From Actinomycetota bacterium (GTDB taxonomy: Bacteria; Actinomycetota; Acidimicrobiia; IMCC26256; BP-133): a stretch of 34,874 nt of DNA. Positions 17,635 to 26,491 of this stretch are shown piece by piece. The notes below the pieces were generated by a model. That model saw only the letters and a program-made list of their open reading frames with translations, was not told the origin of the DNA and ran no database searches. Both the position numbers and the translations under genes were made by a program. How positions within the stretch are numbered: position 1 is the first letter of the stretch; each line of letters begins with the position of its first letter. The DNA lies in the NCBI GenBank assembly GCA_030838785.1, contig JAUZEY010000207.1, positions 1-34,874 on the forward strand, in the 5' to 3' direction.

Positions 17635-18585
17635 TTACGAACCTTCGGCCTGGACCCGGTAGCTGTTGCGGTTCTCCGAGCCGAGGATCATCGTGCAGTC
17701 GCCGAAGGCGGGGTCGAAGTCGCCGGACTCGACGTTGTCGCCCGGGGCGATGACCAGGGCGTGGAAGGGTTCCCGGTCGAGGAAGTCCTCCAGGCTGCCC
17801 GATCCCCGGTTGCGGTAGATGAACAGCGTGTCGTGGGTGGCCGTGACCAGCCAGTGGCGGTCGGGCGAAGGCTTGGCCACCGACACGCCCCGGGAGTCCG
17901 ACAGCTCGCCGAGCAGCGTGGGGACGTTGACGCCGCTGGTCGAGAGCGGCTTGTCGAAGCGGTAGACCTTGGCCGGAAAGGTCTTGGCCACCAGCACGAG
18001 CTTGTTGTCGTACGTGAACGCCGCCTCGGTGTTGGACTTGGCGTCGGGGTAGGAGTAGGCGTAGCGGGCGACGGCATGGGCGACGACGTCATGGTCGGGG
18101 TCGGGTTCGGGCACCTCGTAGACGTAGCGCTCGGTGCCCGTCTGGCCGCTCTCGACGATCCACAGGGCGCTGCTCCCGTCGGGGCGATCGAACCGGGTCA
18201 CGTCCTCCCAGTCCTTGTTGTTGGCGCCCTCCACCGGCATGACCCGGTTCGTGGCCACGCCGTCGGGGTTGAAGCGCAGGGCGTAGAGGTCGGGCGGATG
18301 ACCGGAGTCGCGGATCATCCACAGCGCCCCCGGATAGCGCTGGGAGGCGGCGAAGCCGGACGCCTCGCCTGATTCCTTGGGCAGGCCCTCGACGGTGCGC
18401 GCCGCGCCCCGGGGGGCGACCTGGCACCCCGTCCCGGCCCGCGCCGGGCCGGCGCCGCCGGCCGTGCCCGGTACGACCAATCCGACCAGGGCGGCCAGGG
18501 CCAGGAGGCGACCGGTACGAGGGCGCACGGGGGGCCGGGGCCTGCGCCCCTGACCCCCGGCGTGCACCGCTCCCGCTTCCATCAT
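17635..18585 (-). CDS. Exported hypothetical protein, possible beta-propeller
   Basis: Signal-like N-terminus; LWMIRDSGHPPDLYALRFNPDG...NNKDWEDVTRF...ALWIVESGQTGTERYVYEV. Confidence 0.65.
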   Translation of the reverse strand: MMEAGAVHAGGQGRRPRPPVRPRTGRLLALAALVGLVVPGTAGGAGPARAGTGCQVAPRGAARTVEGLPKESGEASGFAASQRYPGALWMIRDSGHPPDLYALRFNPDGVATNRVMPVEGANNKDWEDVTRFDRPDGSSALWIVESGQTGTERYVYEVPEPDPDHDVVAHAVARYAYSYPDAKSNTEAAFTYDNKLVLVAKTFPAKVYRFDKPLSTSGVNVPTLLGELSDSRGVSVAKPSPDRHWLVTATHDTLFIYRNRGSGSLEDFLDREPFHALVIAPGDNVESGDFDPAFGDCTMILGSENRNSYRVQAEGS

Positions 18586-18667
18586 CTGGTGCTTGTCCTG
18601 CGTTTCTCCGCCGCTCGGGCGGATGGGAGATCTTGGCTGAAACCAGGCTGACTTTGCAAGAAGAGAT

Positions 18668-19534
18668 CTACTTTGTTGCAGTTGAGGTTTCTGAGGTTCC
18701 TGAGGTTTTTGTTCCGGTGACAGCGTAGAAGGCGATGGCGGCCGCGCTGGCGACGTTGAGGGAGTCGGCTGCCGACCGCATGGGGATCGTCAGGCAGCGG
18801 TCGGCGGCGGCCAGGACGGCGGGGGAGAGGCCGGGCCCCTCGGCCCCGAGGAGGACGGCGACGCGCTCCCCGGGGCCGGGGGTCCATCCAGCCAGCGGTT
18901 CGGCCTCGGCGGCCGGCGTGAGGGCGGTCAGGGTGAACCCGGCGTCGCGCACGGTGGAGATCGCCTCCGGCCACGGCGCCAGGCGCGTCCAGGGCACGGC
19001 CAGCACGTGGCCCATGGAGACCCGCACCGACCGCCGGTACAGGGGATCGCAGCACCGGGGGGAGAGGAGCACGGCGTCGAGGCCGAGGCTGCCGGCGCTG
19101 CGGAAGATGACCCCCAGGTTCTCGTGGTCGTTGATGTCCTCCAGGACGGCGACCCGCCGGGCGGCGCCCAGGACGGCGGACGGGTCGGGGAGCGGCCACC
19201 GGTCGGCGGCGGCCAGAACGCCCCGGTGGACCGGGAACCCCGCCACGGCCTGCAGGGTCGGCTGGTCGGCCACCAGCACCGGCGCGTCGAGGCCGCCCAG
19301 CGCGGCGCCGAGGGCCTCGAGACGGATGCCGTCGACCAGGACCGACCGGATCCGCCGACCCGACGCCAGGAGTCGCCCGAGGGCGTGGGCGCCCTCGGCC
19401 ACGAAGAACCCGGGGTGGCCGGCGGCCGCGGTCTCCATCCGCCGCCGGGCCCGGGCGTCGTGCAGGTCCCGGTAGTCGTCGAACCGGGGGTCGCCGGGGT
19501 CGGACACGGCGACGGCAGCGACGGGCCGCTCCAC
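18668..19534 (-). CDS. TrmH/SpoU family RNA methyltransferase
   Basis: FFVAEGAHALGRLLASG..., LEDINDHENLGVIFRSAGSLGLDAVLLSPRCCDPLYRRSVRVSMGHVL, LLGAEGPGLSPAVL, IPMRSAADSLNVASAAAIAFY. Confidence 0.88.
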   Translation of the reverse strand: MERPVAAVAVSDPGDPRFDDYRDLHDARARRRMETAAAGHPGFFVAEGAHALGRLLASGRRIRSVLVDGIRLEALGAALGGLDAPVLVADQPTLQAVAGFPVHRGVLAAADRWPLPDPSAVLGAARRVAVLEDINDHENLGVIFRSAGSLGLDAVLLSPRCCDPLYRRSVRVSMGHVLAVPWTRLAPWPEAISTVRDAGFTLTALTPAAEAEPLAGWTPGPGERVAVLLGAEGPGLSPAVLAAADRCLTIPMRSAADSLNVASAAAIAFYAVTGTKTSGTSETSTATK

Positions 19535-19542
19535 CCCGAGCT

Positions 19543-20184
19543 CTACAACACCCGCAGCGCGGCGACGTCGTCGCGCTCGCGGCGGGTGAGCGCCCGGAGG
19601 ACGGCGGCGTCGCCGTGGCGGCGCCGGGCCGCCTCGACCAGGGTGGCGACGGCGACGCCGGTGGCGGCCGGCAGCGGCGGCGGGGCGACGCCGAGGCTCA
19701 CGGCCAGGTCGTCGGCGTGGACGACCACCTCGATGAGCCGGGTCACGAGGTACTCGTCGAGGGTCAGGACGAGATCGCCGTAGACCCGGACCAGACGGCC
19801 GGCGGGCTCGGCCGCCAGCCGGGCCCGGATCCGGGCTGCGGCACCGGCCCAGGCGGCAGGGAACTCCTCGGGGCGCCCGGAGGCGGCCTCGACCCCCCGC
19901 TGGCGGATGGCCCGGTTGAAGTCGTCGTCGACGTCGGTCGAGGCGGCGACGACGGCGCCGTAGTACTCCGCGGCCGAGAGGGGCTCGGGGCCGGTGTCGG
20001 GCTCGGGGTTGTCCAGGTAGCCCTCGGCCGACGTGACGGCCCGCAGCAGGTGCCCGGCCAGCCCCCGGACGCTGAATCCGGCCAGGGCGCTGGGCCCGTC
20101 GAACCGCTCGAGGAGCGTCGCATCCCCGACCAGGGCCGTGGTGGCATCGACGGTGTCGCAGAACAGGAGCCGGATCTCGGTCAC
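19543..20184 (-). CDS. Maleylpyruvate isomerase N-terminal/DinB-like (TIGR03083-type) protein
   Basis: LLERFDGPSALAGFSVRGLAGHLLRAV...LVTRLIEVVVHADDLAVSLG. Confidence 0.65.
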   Translation of the reverse strand: MTEIRLLFCDTVDATTALVGDATLLERFDGPSALAGFSVRGLAGHLLRAVTSAEGYLDNPEPDTGPEPLSAAEYYGAVVAASTDVDDDFNRAIRQRGVEAASGRPEEFPAAWAGAAARIRARLAAEPAGRLVRVYGDLVLTLDEYLVTRLIEVVVHADDLAVSLGVAPPPLPAATGVAVATLVEAARRRHGDAAVLRALTRRERDDVAALRVL

Positions 20185-20223
20185 CCCGGGGAACTTAACC
20201 GTCACCCGGGTACGGTCGTGGGG

Positions 20224-20610
20224 GTGGAGCGGTACCTCGTTGACGGGATGAACGTGATCGGCTCGCGCCCCGACGGCTGGTGGCGGGACCTCGACGCCGC
20301 CGTGGTCCGCCTGGCCCGGTGCCTGGCGGGGTGGGCGGCGGCGGAGGGACACGACGTCACGGTGGTCTTCGACGGCCGGCCCCCGCCGGAGCTCGACGAG
20401 GTCGACATCGGCGGGCTGCAGGTGGCCTTCGCCGGGAAGGGCCGCCCGGCCGACGACGAGATCGTGCGCCGGGTCGGCATCGACCCCGATCCGGGCTCCC
20501 TGCGGGTGGTCACCAGCGACCGGCCGTTGGCCGAGCGCGTCCGGGCCGCCGGGGCCGGTGAGGTGGTGGGGGCGGGCGGATTCCGGCGGATGCTGGATCG
20601 TTACTGCTGA
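20224..20610 (+). CDS. NYN/YacP-like (PIN-fold) putative ribonuclease
   Basis: VERYLVDGMNVIGSRPDGWWRDLDAAVVRLARCLAGWAAAEGHDVTVVFDG...VVTSDRPLAERVRAAGA. Confidence 0.75.
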   Translation: MERYLVDGMNVIGSRPDGWWRDLDAAVVRLARCLAGWAAAEGHDVTVVFDGRPPPELDEVDIGGLQVAFAGKGRPADDEIVRRVGIDPDPGSLRVVTSDRPLAERVRAAGAGEVVGAGGFRRMLDRYC

Positions 20611-20846
20611 TAGCCCTCCACGGTGGTGGCGTCGCGGACGTGGGCGTTCTCGGGGTCGCGGCCGGCGTGGCGGCTGGCCCGCCGCTGGCGCAGGAGGTCC
20701 CAACACTGATCGAGGGCGACCTCGACCGTCTTGAGCCGGGCCTCCTCGTGCGCGTCGAGGCCTTCACCCGCCCGGCTCGACTCGAGGAGGCGGTGCTCCT
20801 CGGCCACGAGGTCGTTGATCTGGCTGAGTACGGCGTCGTCGTCCAT
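20601..20846 (-). CDS. DUF2630-like small protein
   Basis: [24 protein letters not shown]...[37 protein letters not shown]. Confidence 0.8.
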   Translation of the reverse strand: MDDDAVLSQINDLVAEEHRLLESSRAGEGLDAHEEARLKTVEVALDQCWDLLRQRRASRHAGRDPENAHVRDATTVEGYQQ

Positions 20847-20911
20847 GGCCCAGACGCTACCCACTGCGAGAACCGGGCAGGCCACTCCGAGAAGCGGGCA
20901 GGCTGTGGGGC

Positions 20912-21856
20912 ATGTCCGCCCGGGAGCTCGTCGTGCTGGGGACGGCCAGTCAGGCCCCCACCCGCCACCGCAACCACAACGGGTACCTCCTGCGCTGGGA
21001 CGCCGAGGGCCTGCTGTTCGACCCCGGCGAGGGTACCCAGCGGCAGATGCTCCTGGCCGGCGTGGCGTCGTCGACCATCACCCGGATCTGCGTCACCCAC
21101 TTCCACGGCGACCACTGCCTCGGCCTGCCCGGCGTCCTCCAGCGCCTCTCCCTCGATCAGGTCGCCCACCCGGTCGATGTCTGGTACCCGGCCGGCGGCC
21201 AGGAGTTCTTCGACCGGCTGCGGCGCTGCGCCCTCTACAACGACACGGTCGACGTCCGGCCCCACCCCGTTGATCTGCAGCAGGGGAGGCAGGTGAAGCC
21301 CCCGAGTGTCGTCGACCCCGGCCCCGAGCCGTTCACCCTGGTGGCGGCCCGGCTCGACCACCGCACGGAGACCCTGGGCTGGCGGCTCGAGGAGCCCGAC
21401 GGCCGCCGGATGCTGCCCGACCGGTTGGCGGCGGCCGGCGTCGCCGGGCCCGACGTCGGCCGGTTGCAACGGGAGGGGCGGCTGGTCACGGCGGACGGGC
21501 GGGAGGTGACGCTCGACGCCGTGAGCGAACCCCGCCGCGGCCAGGTGTTCGCCTTCGTGATGGACACCCGCCTCTGCGACGCCGCCTTCGCCCTCGCCGA
21601 GGGAGCCGACCTGGTCGTGTGCGAGTCGACGTTCCTCGAGCGCGACGCCGACCTCGCCGCAGCTTACGGCCATCTGACGGCCGCTCAGGCGGCCCGGGTG
21701 GCGGCCGACGCCGGGGCCCGGCGGCTCGTCCTCACCCATTTTTCCCAGCGTTATCCGGACGATTCCGATTTTTCTGCCGAAGCCGGGGAAATCTTTCCCG
21801 ACGTCGTGGTGGCCCGGGATCTCATCCGGGTTCCGGTGCCGCCCCGAACGGGGTAG
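20912..21856 (+). CDS. rnz: Ribonuclease Z-like metallo-beta-lactamase protein
   Basis: [64 protein letters not shown]. Confidence 0.85.
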   Translation: MSARELVVLGTASQAPTRHRNHNGYLLRWDAEGLLFDPGEGTQRQMLLAGVASSTITRICVTHFHGDHCLGLPGVLQRLSLDQVAHPVDVWYPAGGQEFFDRLRRCALYNDTVDVRPHPVDLQQGRQVKPPSVVDPGPEPFTLVAARLDHRTETLGWRLEEPDGRRMLPDRLAAAGVAGPDVGRLQREGRLVTADGREVTLDAVSEPRRGQVFAFVMDTRLCDAAFALAEGADLVVCESTFLERDADLAAAYGHLTAAQAARVAADAGARRLVLTHFSQRYPDDSDFSAEAGEIFPDVVVARDLIRVPVPPRTG

Positions 21857-21894
21857 AGCGCTGTGGGACGGCGAAAAGGAGACGACGAGACACC

Positions 21895-22419
21895 ATGAGC
21901 CCGGCCAACACGACGCTCGACCGTGACCAGACCTCGGTGGCGGGCGACGACTACGCCCCCGGCGAGGACCGGCCACTCAGGGGCTACGCCGCCCTCATGG
22001 GCGCCTACGGTGCGGCCGTGGCCGCCGGCGTGGTGGCCCTGCGGCGCCGGAACGGGCCGCTGCCCGACGTGCGGCCGGCCGACGTCGTCCTGGTCGGGGT
22101 GGCCACCCACAAGCTCGCCCGGCGGATGTCGAAGGACAGCGTCACGAGCCCGCTGCGGGCGCCGTTCACCCGCTACGAAGGGGTGGCGGGCCCGGCCGAG
22201 CTCCAGGAGGGCGCCCGGGGATCGGGCTTCCGGAAGGCCGTCGGGGAGCTTGTCAGCTGCCCCTTCTGCCTCAGCCAGTGGGTCGCCACGGGCTTCGCCT
22301 TCGGGCTCATCGCCGCGCCCCGGGCCACCCGCTGGGCGGCGTCGGTCTTCGCCTCGCTGGCCCTGGCCGACTTCCTCCAGTTCGCCTACGCCTGGGCGGA
22401 ACAACAGGCGGAGCGCTGA
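21895..22419 (+). CDS. DUF1360-like membrane protein
   Basis: RPADVVLVGVATHKLARRMSKDSVTSPLRAPFTRYEGVAGPAELQE...VGELVSCPFCLSQWVA. Confidence 0.8.
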   Translation: MSPANTTLDRDQTSVAGDDYAPGEDRPLRGYAALMGAYGAAVAAGVVALRRRNGPLPDVRPADVVLVGVATHKLARRMSKDSVTSPLRAPFTRYEGVAGPAELQEGARGSGFRKAVGELVSCPFCLSQWVATGFAFGLIAAPRATRWAASVFASLALADFLQFAYAWAEQQAER

Positions 22420-22618
22420 TGTTGGAACGGTCAGCGTCACATCCGCCCCGTTCGCCCGTTTCGTCCGTAGCGGGTCGCTTAAGAAACAGGGTAGGGCGTG
22501 CCGTTAGGGCCAGGAGAGGCCCCGTGATGGAGAATTAGGGCAGAACTTGCGGAACACGTCGGCCCGCCACGACGTTGTACCGGTGCCCACTGAGATTATT
22601 TACAAGGAGTGAGCGGCC

Positions 22619-23479
22619 ATCAGCACCAAGGCTACCCATCGAGACCTTAGCGGTCCCTCCCTCGATCTGGCTCGCCTGTACCTCGAGGAGATCGGCGCCC
22701 GAGCTGTACCCGGGCCGGCCGAGCAGCTCGACCTGGGCCGGCGCGTCGCCGAGGGCGACGAGACGGCCAAGTGGGAGATGGTCGAGGCGAACCTGCGCCT
22801 CGTCGTCTACTGGGCCAAGCGCTACCAGCGCTCCGGCATGGACTTCCTGGATCTCGTCCAGGAGGGCACGATCGGCCTGGTCCGGGCGGTCGAGAAGTTC
22901 GACTGGACCAAGGGCTACCAGTTCTCCACCTATGCCACCTGGTGGATCCGCCAGGCCCTCCAGCGAGGGATCCAGCGGACCCGCACCACCATCTATGTCC
23001 CGGCCGACGCCGCCGACCGGCGCCGGGCGCTCGAGAAGATCGTCGAAGACCTCGAAGAGCGCCTCGGCCGGCCCCCCACCGACGAAGAGGTCGTGGCCGA
23101 GTCGGGCCTCGCCCACGAGCAGGTCGAAGCCGCCTTCGACGTCGCCCAGGTCGTCGCCTCGCTCGACCAGCCCGCCCGGGCCGGCGGCGAAACGACCCTC
23201 GGCGAGCTGGCGGCCGCCGACCAGACGGCCGCCGTCGAGGAGACCGTCCTCGAAGACGTGGCCAGCGACGAGCTGCACCGGGCCGTCAAGCGCCTTCCGG
23301 CGCTGGAGCGGTCCGTGGTCGAAGTTCGCTTCGGCCTGGCCGGCGAGGCGCCGGCCGGTGTGACCGCCGCCGCAGCCAAGCTGCACATGTCCCGCCGCCG
23401 CCTCCGCGACGTGGAGGCCCGGGCCCTGGCCCTCCTGGCCGAGAGCCCGGAGCTGGCCGGCGGGGCGCAGGCCGCTTAG
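22619..23479 (+). CDS. RNA polymerase sigma-70 family factor with apparent ATC start
   Basis: Reading frame from 22619: [70 protein letters not shown]...[45 protein letters not shown] at 22604-22609; in-frame TGA at 22610-22612; first canonical ATG only at 22778. Confidence 0.8.
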   Translation: MSTKATHRDLSGPSLDLARLYLEEIGARAVPGPAEQLDLGRRVAEGDETAKWEMVEANLRLVVYWAKRYQRSGMDFLDLVQEGTIGLVRAVEKFDWTKGYQFSTYATWWIRQALQRGIQRTRTTIYVPADAADRRRALEKIVEDLEERLGRPPTDEEVVAESGLAHEQVEAAFDVAQVVASLDQPARAGGETTLGELAAADQTAAVEETVLEDVASDELHRAVKRLPALERSVVEVRFGLAGEAPAGVTAAAAKLHMSRRRLRDVEARALALLAESPELAGGAQAA

Positions 23480-23484
23480 AGAGC

Positions 23485-24201
23485 ATGACGGAGCCCGGGT
23501 CGGAGATGCTTCCGGCCCGGGCTCTGCCACTCCGTTCGTACATCGCCGCCCGCACCTCGGAGTTCACGCTGCGGGACGGGAGCAAGGTCCTGGTCCGCCC
23601 GGGAGGGCCCAGCGACCGGGCCCTCCTGGTGGAGGAATTCGAGCGGCTCTCGCCGGAGTCCCGTTACCGGCGCTTCTTCGCCCCGCTCCAGAAGCTTCCC
23701 GACCGCCTCCTCGACGCCCTCACCTCGATCGACTACGTCAACCATTTCGCCTGGGCGGCGCTGGCCCGGGAGGACGGGCGGTGCCACGGGGTCGGCGTCT
23801 CCCGCTACGTCCGGCTGCCGGACCCGACGGCGGCCGAAGCCGCCGTGACCGTCGTCGACGACTGGCAGGGGCGGGGCCTCGGCCGGATCCTCCTCGACGC
23901 CCTGGTCCTCGAGGCGCTCGAGAACGGGATCACCCGCTTCGAGGGCGACGTGCTGGTCGAGAACCGCCCGATGCAGGAGCTGCTCCGGCGGACGGGCGCC
24001 CGCTTCTCGCCCGAGGGGTCCGGGGTGCTCCGGTTCTCGATCGACCTCCCGGCCCGGGACGAGGCGCTGCGCGGCGCGCCGTTCGGCGACCTGCTGCGGG
24101 CCCTGGCCACGGGCGACGTGTCGCTCTACCAGGACGAGCCCTGTCCCTGGCTGTCCGGCCCGACCACGCCCGACGGGGACCCGTCAGGTCTGGAGGGGTA
24201 G
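23485..24201 (+). CDS. GNAT family N-acetyltransferase (paralog of 1803-2549)
   Basis: SPESRYRRFFAPLQKLPDRLLDALTSIDYVNHFAWAAL...VVDDWQGRGLGRILLDALV. Confidence 0.8.
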   Translation: MTEPGSEMLPARALPLRSYIAARTSEFTLRDGSKVLVRPGGPSDRALLVEEFERLSPESRYRRFFAPLQKLPDRLLDALTSIDYVNHFAWAALAREDGRCHGVGVSRYVRLPDPTAAEAAVTVVDDWQGRGLGRILLDALVLEALENGITRFEGDVLVENRPMQELLRRTGARFSPEGSGVLRFSIDLPARDEALRGAPFGDLLRALATGDVSLYQDEPCPWLSGPTTPDGDPSGLEG

Positions 24202-25125
24202 CAGCGCCTCGGCCATCGCCTCCAGCGTGGCCGTCGGCGACACTGTCCCTCCTGTCGATGGGGGCCGGCCGGCCGGGCGCACGACGAACTTGGAGAACCC
24301 GGCGGCGACGAACTCCTCGATCCGCCGGACGGCGGCGTCGAGGCCCTTCGGCACGAGGACGGCGGGGTCGAGTTCCGGCCGGCGCCGGGCGATCGAGGCC
24401 AGGAGCACCTCCGGGATGCTGTTTTTCCCATTGGAGAGGCTGTCTTTCCCACTGGAGAGGCTGGCGTCGAGGTAGGTGAGGCTCACGCCGAAGTGCTCGG
24501 GATCGATGCGCCGCCCGGCCGCCGCCGCCTCCCGCTCGATCACCGCCCGCCCCTCGGCCGCCTCCTCGGGTGTCACCAGGCTCGGGAGCCACCCGTCGGC
24601 CAGCCGCCCGGCCCGGACCAGGGCCGCCGGAGCGTTGCCCCCGACCCAGAGGTCGAAGGGCTGCTGGACGGGGTCCGGCCGGACCCGCACGCCGTCGACC
24701 ACCTCTCCGCCGAGGTAGCGGCGGACGAGGACCAGGGCGGCGTCGAACGCCTGGCCCCGGGTCTGGCCGGCGGGAATCGGGAACGCCGCCCGCTCGGCCG
24801 GGTCGGGGAGGCCGAGGCCGAAGGCCACGAGGAGCCGGCCCCCCGACAGCCGGTCCAGGGAGGCCAGCTGCTTGGCTACCACCGCCGGATTGCGGCCGGG
24901 GAGGACCAGCACGCCGGGGCCGATCTTGAGCCGGGACGTGCGGGCGGCGGCCCAAGTGAGGCCGACGATCGGGTCGGGCGTGGCCCGGGAGGTCAGCTCG
25001 GCCAGCCAGAGGGAGTCGAAGCCGAGGTCCTCCATGGCGGTGACGGCCTCGCCGAACGGGCCGGGATCGGAGTCGCCGTCGATGCCGAGGATGGTGCCGA
25101 TCCGGATCTTCATGAGGCCCGGCAT
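24184..25125 (-). CDS. LLM class (F420-dependent-type) oxidoreductase
   Basis: MKIRIGTILGIDGDSDPGPFGEAVTAMEDLGFDSLWLAELTSRATPDPIVGLTWAAARTSRLKIGPGVLVLPGRNPAVVAKQLASLDRLSGGRL. Confidence 0.88.
   Translation of the reverse strand: MPGLMKIRIGTILGIDGDSDPGPFGEAVTAMEDLGFDSLWLAELTSRATPDPIVGLTWAAARTSRLKIGPGVLVLPGRNPAVVAKQLASLDRLSGGRLLVAFGLGLPDPAERAAFPIPAGQTRGQAFDAALVLVRRYLGGEVVDGVRVRPDPVQQPFDLWVGGNAPAALVRAGRLADGWLPSLVTPEEAAEGRAVIEREAAAAGRRIDPEHFGVSLTYLDASLSSGKDSLSNGKNSIPEVLLASIARRRPELDPAVLVPKGLDAAVRRIEEFVAAGFSKFVVRPAGRPPSTGGTVSPTATLEAMAEALLPLQT
24418..24459. repeat. Two 21-bp tandem units inside the LLM gene
   Basis: GCTGTTTTTCCCATTGGAGAG / GCTGTCTTTCCCACTGGAGAG, 19 of 21 identical; in frame. Confidence 0.8.
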
Positions 25126-25282
25126 GCTAATCAGGCGAGGCGGACGACCATCTCCTCGATGAGACCGACCGGGACAGCCGGGAACGCTGACCCTCTACCA
25201 GAACGTCATCCGGCTCAGTCTCAACTCGAACTTCAGCCCCTGAGGGCTCGTAGCGAACCCTGGATGCCTCACGACTCGTAAC

Positions 25283-26491
25283 GTGACGATCGTTGCATTA
25301 CGCAACACCGTGGGTTACAACCCGGACGTGGACATCGAGACCGCCCCCACGATCTGCCGCTACGACGGATGCACGCTCGGCCCCGACGGCGGCCCTGCGC
25401 CACTGGTACAGCCGCTCCGGGGCGGCAACCTCCGGGAGTACTGCTCCGACCGCCACCGGATCGCCGCCCATCGGGCCCGGCAACGCCGGCCCATGACTCC
25501 GGGCCCCGAGGCGGGCTCCTGGCTGGAGGGCGGGCCGCCGGGAGCGGCGCGCCGGGGCGGCTTCACCGCGGCCGGGCCGCCGAGCGCCGTCGCCGCCGGC
25601 CTGCAGGCGCTGGCCCTGGACCTCGGGCGCCTAGCCGGCGAGGTCGACCGGGCCCTGGCCACAGCCGACGCCGACCGGGTCGCCCGGGAGCTGCACGACG
25701 CCGGCCTCCGGGTCGCCGAAGCCGAGGCCCGGGCCGCGGCCACGGCGGCCGAGCGGGACCGGGAGCAGGCCGCCGCGGCGGGCTTCCGCGACATGGCCGA
25801 GGCCCACCTCACGGCCGCCGAGCGGGCCACGACCCGGGCCGACGACGCCGAAGCCGCCCGCGACGCCGCCCTGGAGGCCCTCGCCGCCGCCGAAATCGCC
25901 CGCGACGACGCTGCCGCCGCTCTCGCCGCCGCCGAAACGGCCCGGGACGAGGCCTCTGCCGCCCGGGCGGCTGCCGATGGCCGCTGTCACGAGGTGGCGG
26001 CCGTCCTGGCGGCGGCCGAGTCCGCCCGTGATGCGGCCCGGGCCGGCCTGGGAACCGCCGAGGCCCGGGCCAGCCGGCTCGACGAGGACGTGCTGGCCGC
26101 CGGGCGCCGAGCCGTGGTCGCCGAAGCCCGGGCCGCGGCGGCCGAGGCAGCGATGGGGTCGGCCCAGGGCCGGGCGAACGACGAGGCGCGGGCCCGCCTG
26201 TCGGCGGAGGAACGGCTGCGGGCCGAGGCGACCGGGAGAGTGGAGGCCGACGGGCGGGTCAAGGACGCTGAGCGGCGGGCGAAGTCGGCCGAGGCCGCGG
26301 CGGGCAAAGCCGAGCGCCGGGCGGAGCGGGCCGAGGCCGGCCGGGCCGCCGCCGAACAGCGGGCCGAGTTGGCGGACGCGGCCCGGTCCGAGGCGCAACG
26401 GCAGTTGCGGGCGGCCGAGGCGGCCCGGACCGAAGAGGCCCTCGCCGCCCGCCGCGACCTGGCTCGGGCCCTGCAGGTCTCGGGGCGCTAG
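25283..26491 (+). CDS. Ala-rich long coiled-coil protein with N-terminal Cys/His zinc-finger-like motif
   Basis: CRYDGCTLG...LREYCSDRHRIAAHRARQRR, then about 300 residues of AAAE/ARDA-type coiled coil. Confidence 0.7.
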   Translation: MTIVALRNTVGYNPDVDIETAPTICRYDGCTLGPDGGPAPLVQPLRGGNLREYCSDRHRIAAHRARQRRPMTPGPEAGSWLEGGPPGAARRGGFTAAGPPSAVAAGLQALALDLGRLAGEVDRALATADADRVARELHDAGLRVAEAEARAAATAAERDREQAAAAGFRDMAEAHLTAAERATTRADDAEAARDAALEALAAAEIARDDAAAALAAAETARDEASAARAAADGRCHEVAAVLAAAESARDAARAGLGTAEARASRLDEDVLAAGRRAVVAEARAAAAEAAMGSAQGRANDEARARLSAEERLRAEATGRVEADGRVKDAERRAKSAEAAAGKAERRAERAEAGRAAAEQRAELADAARSEAQRQLRAAEAARTEEALAARRDLARALQVSGR

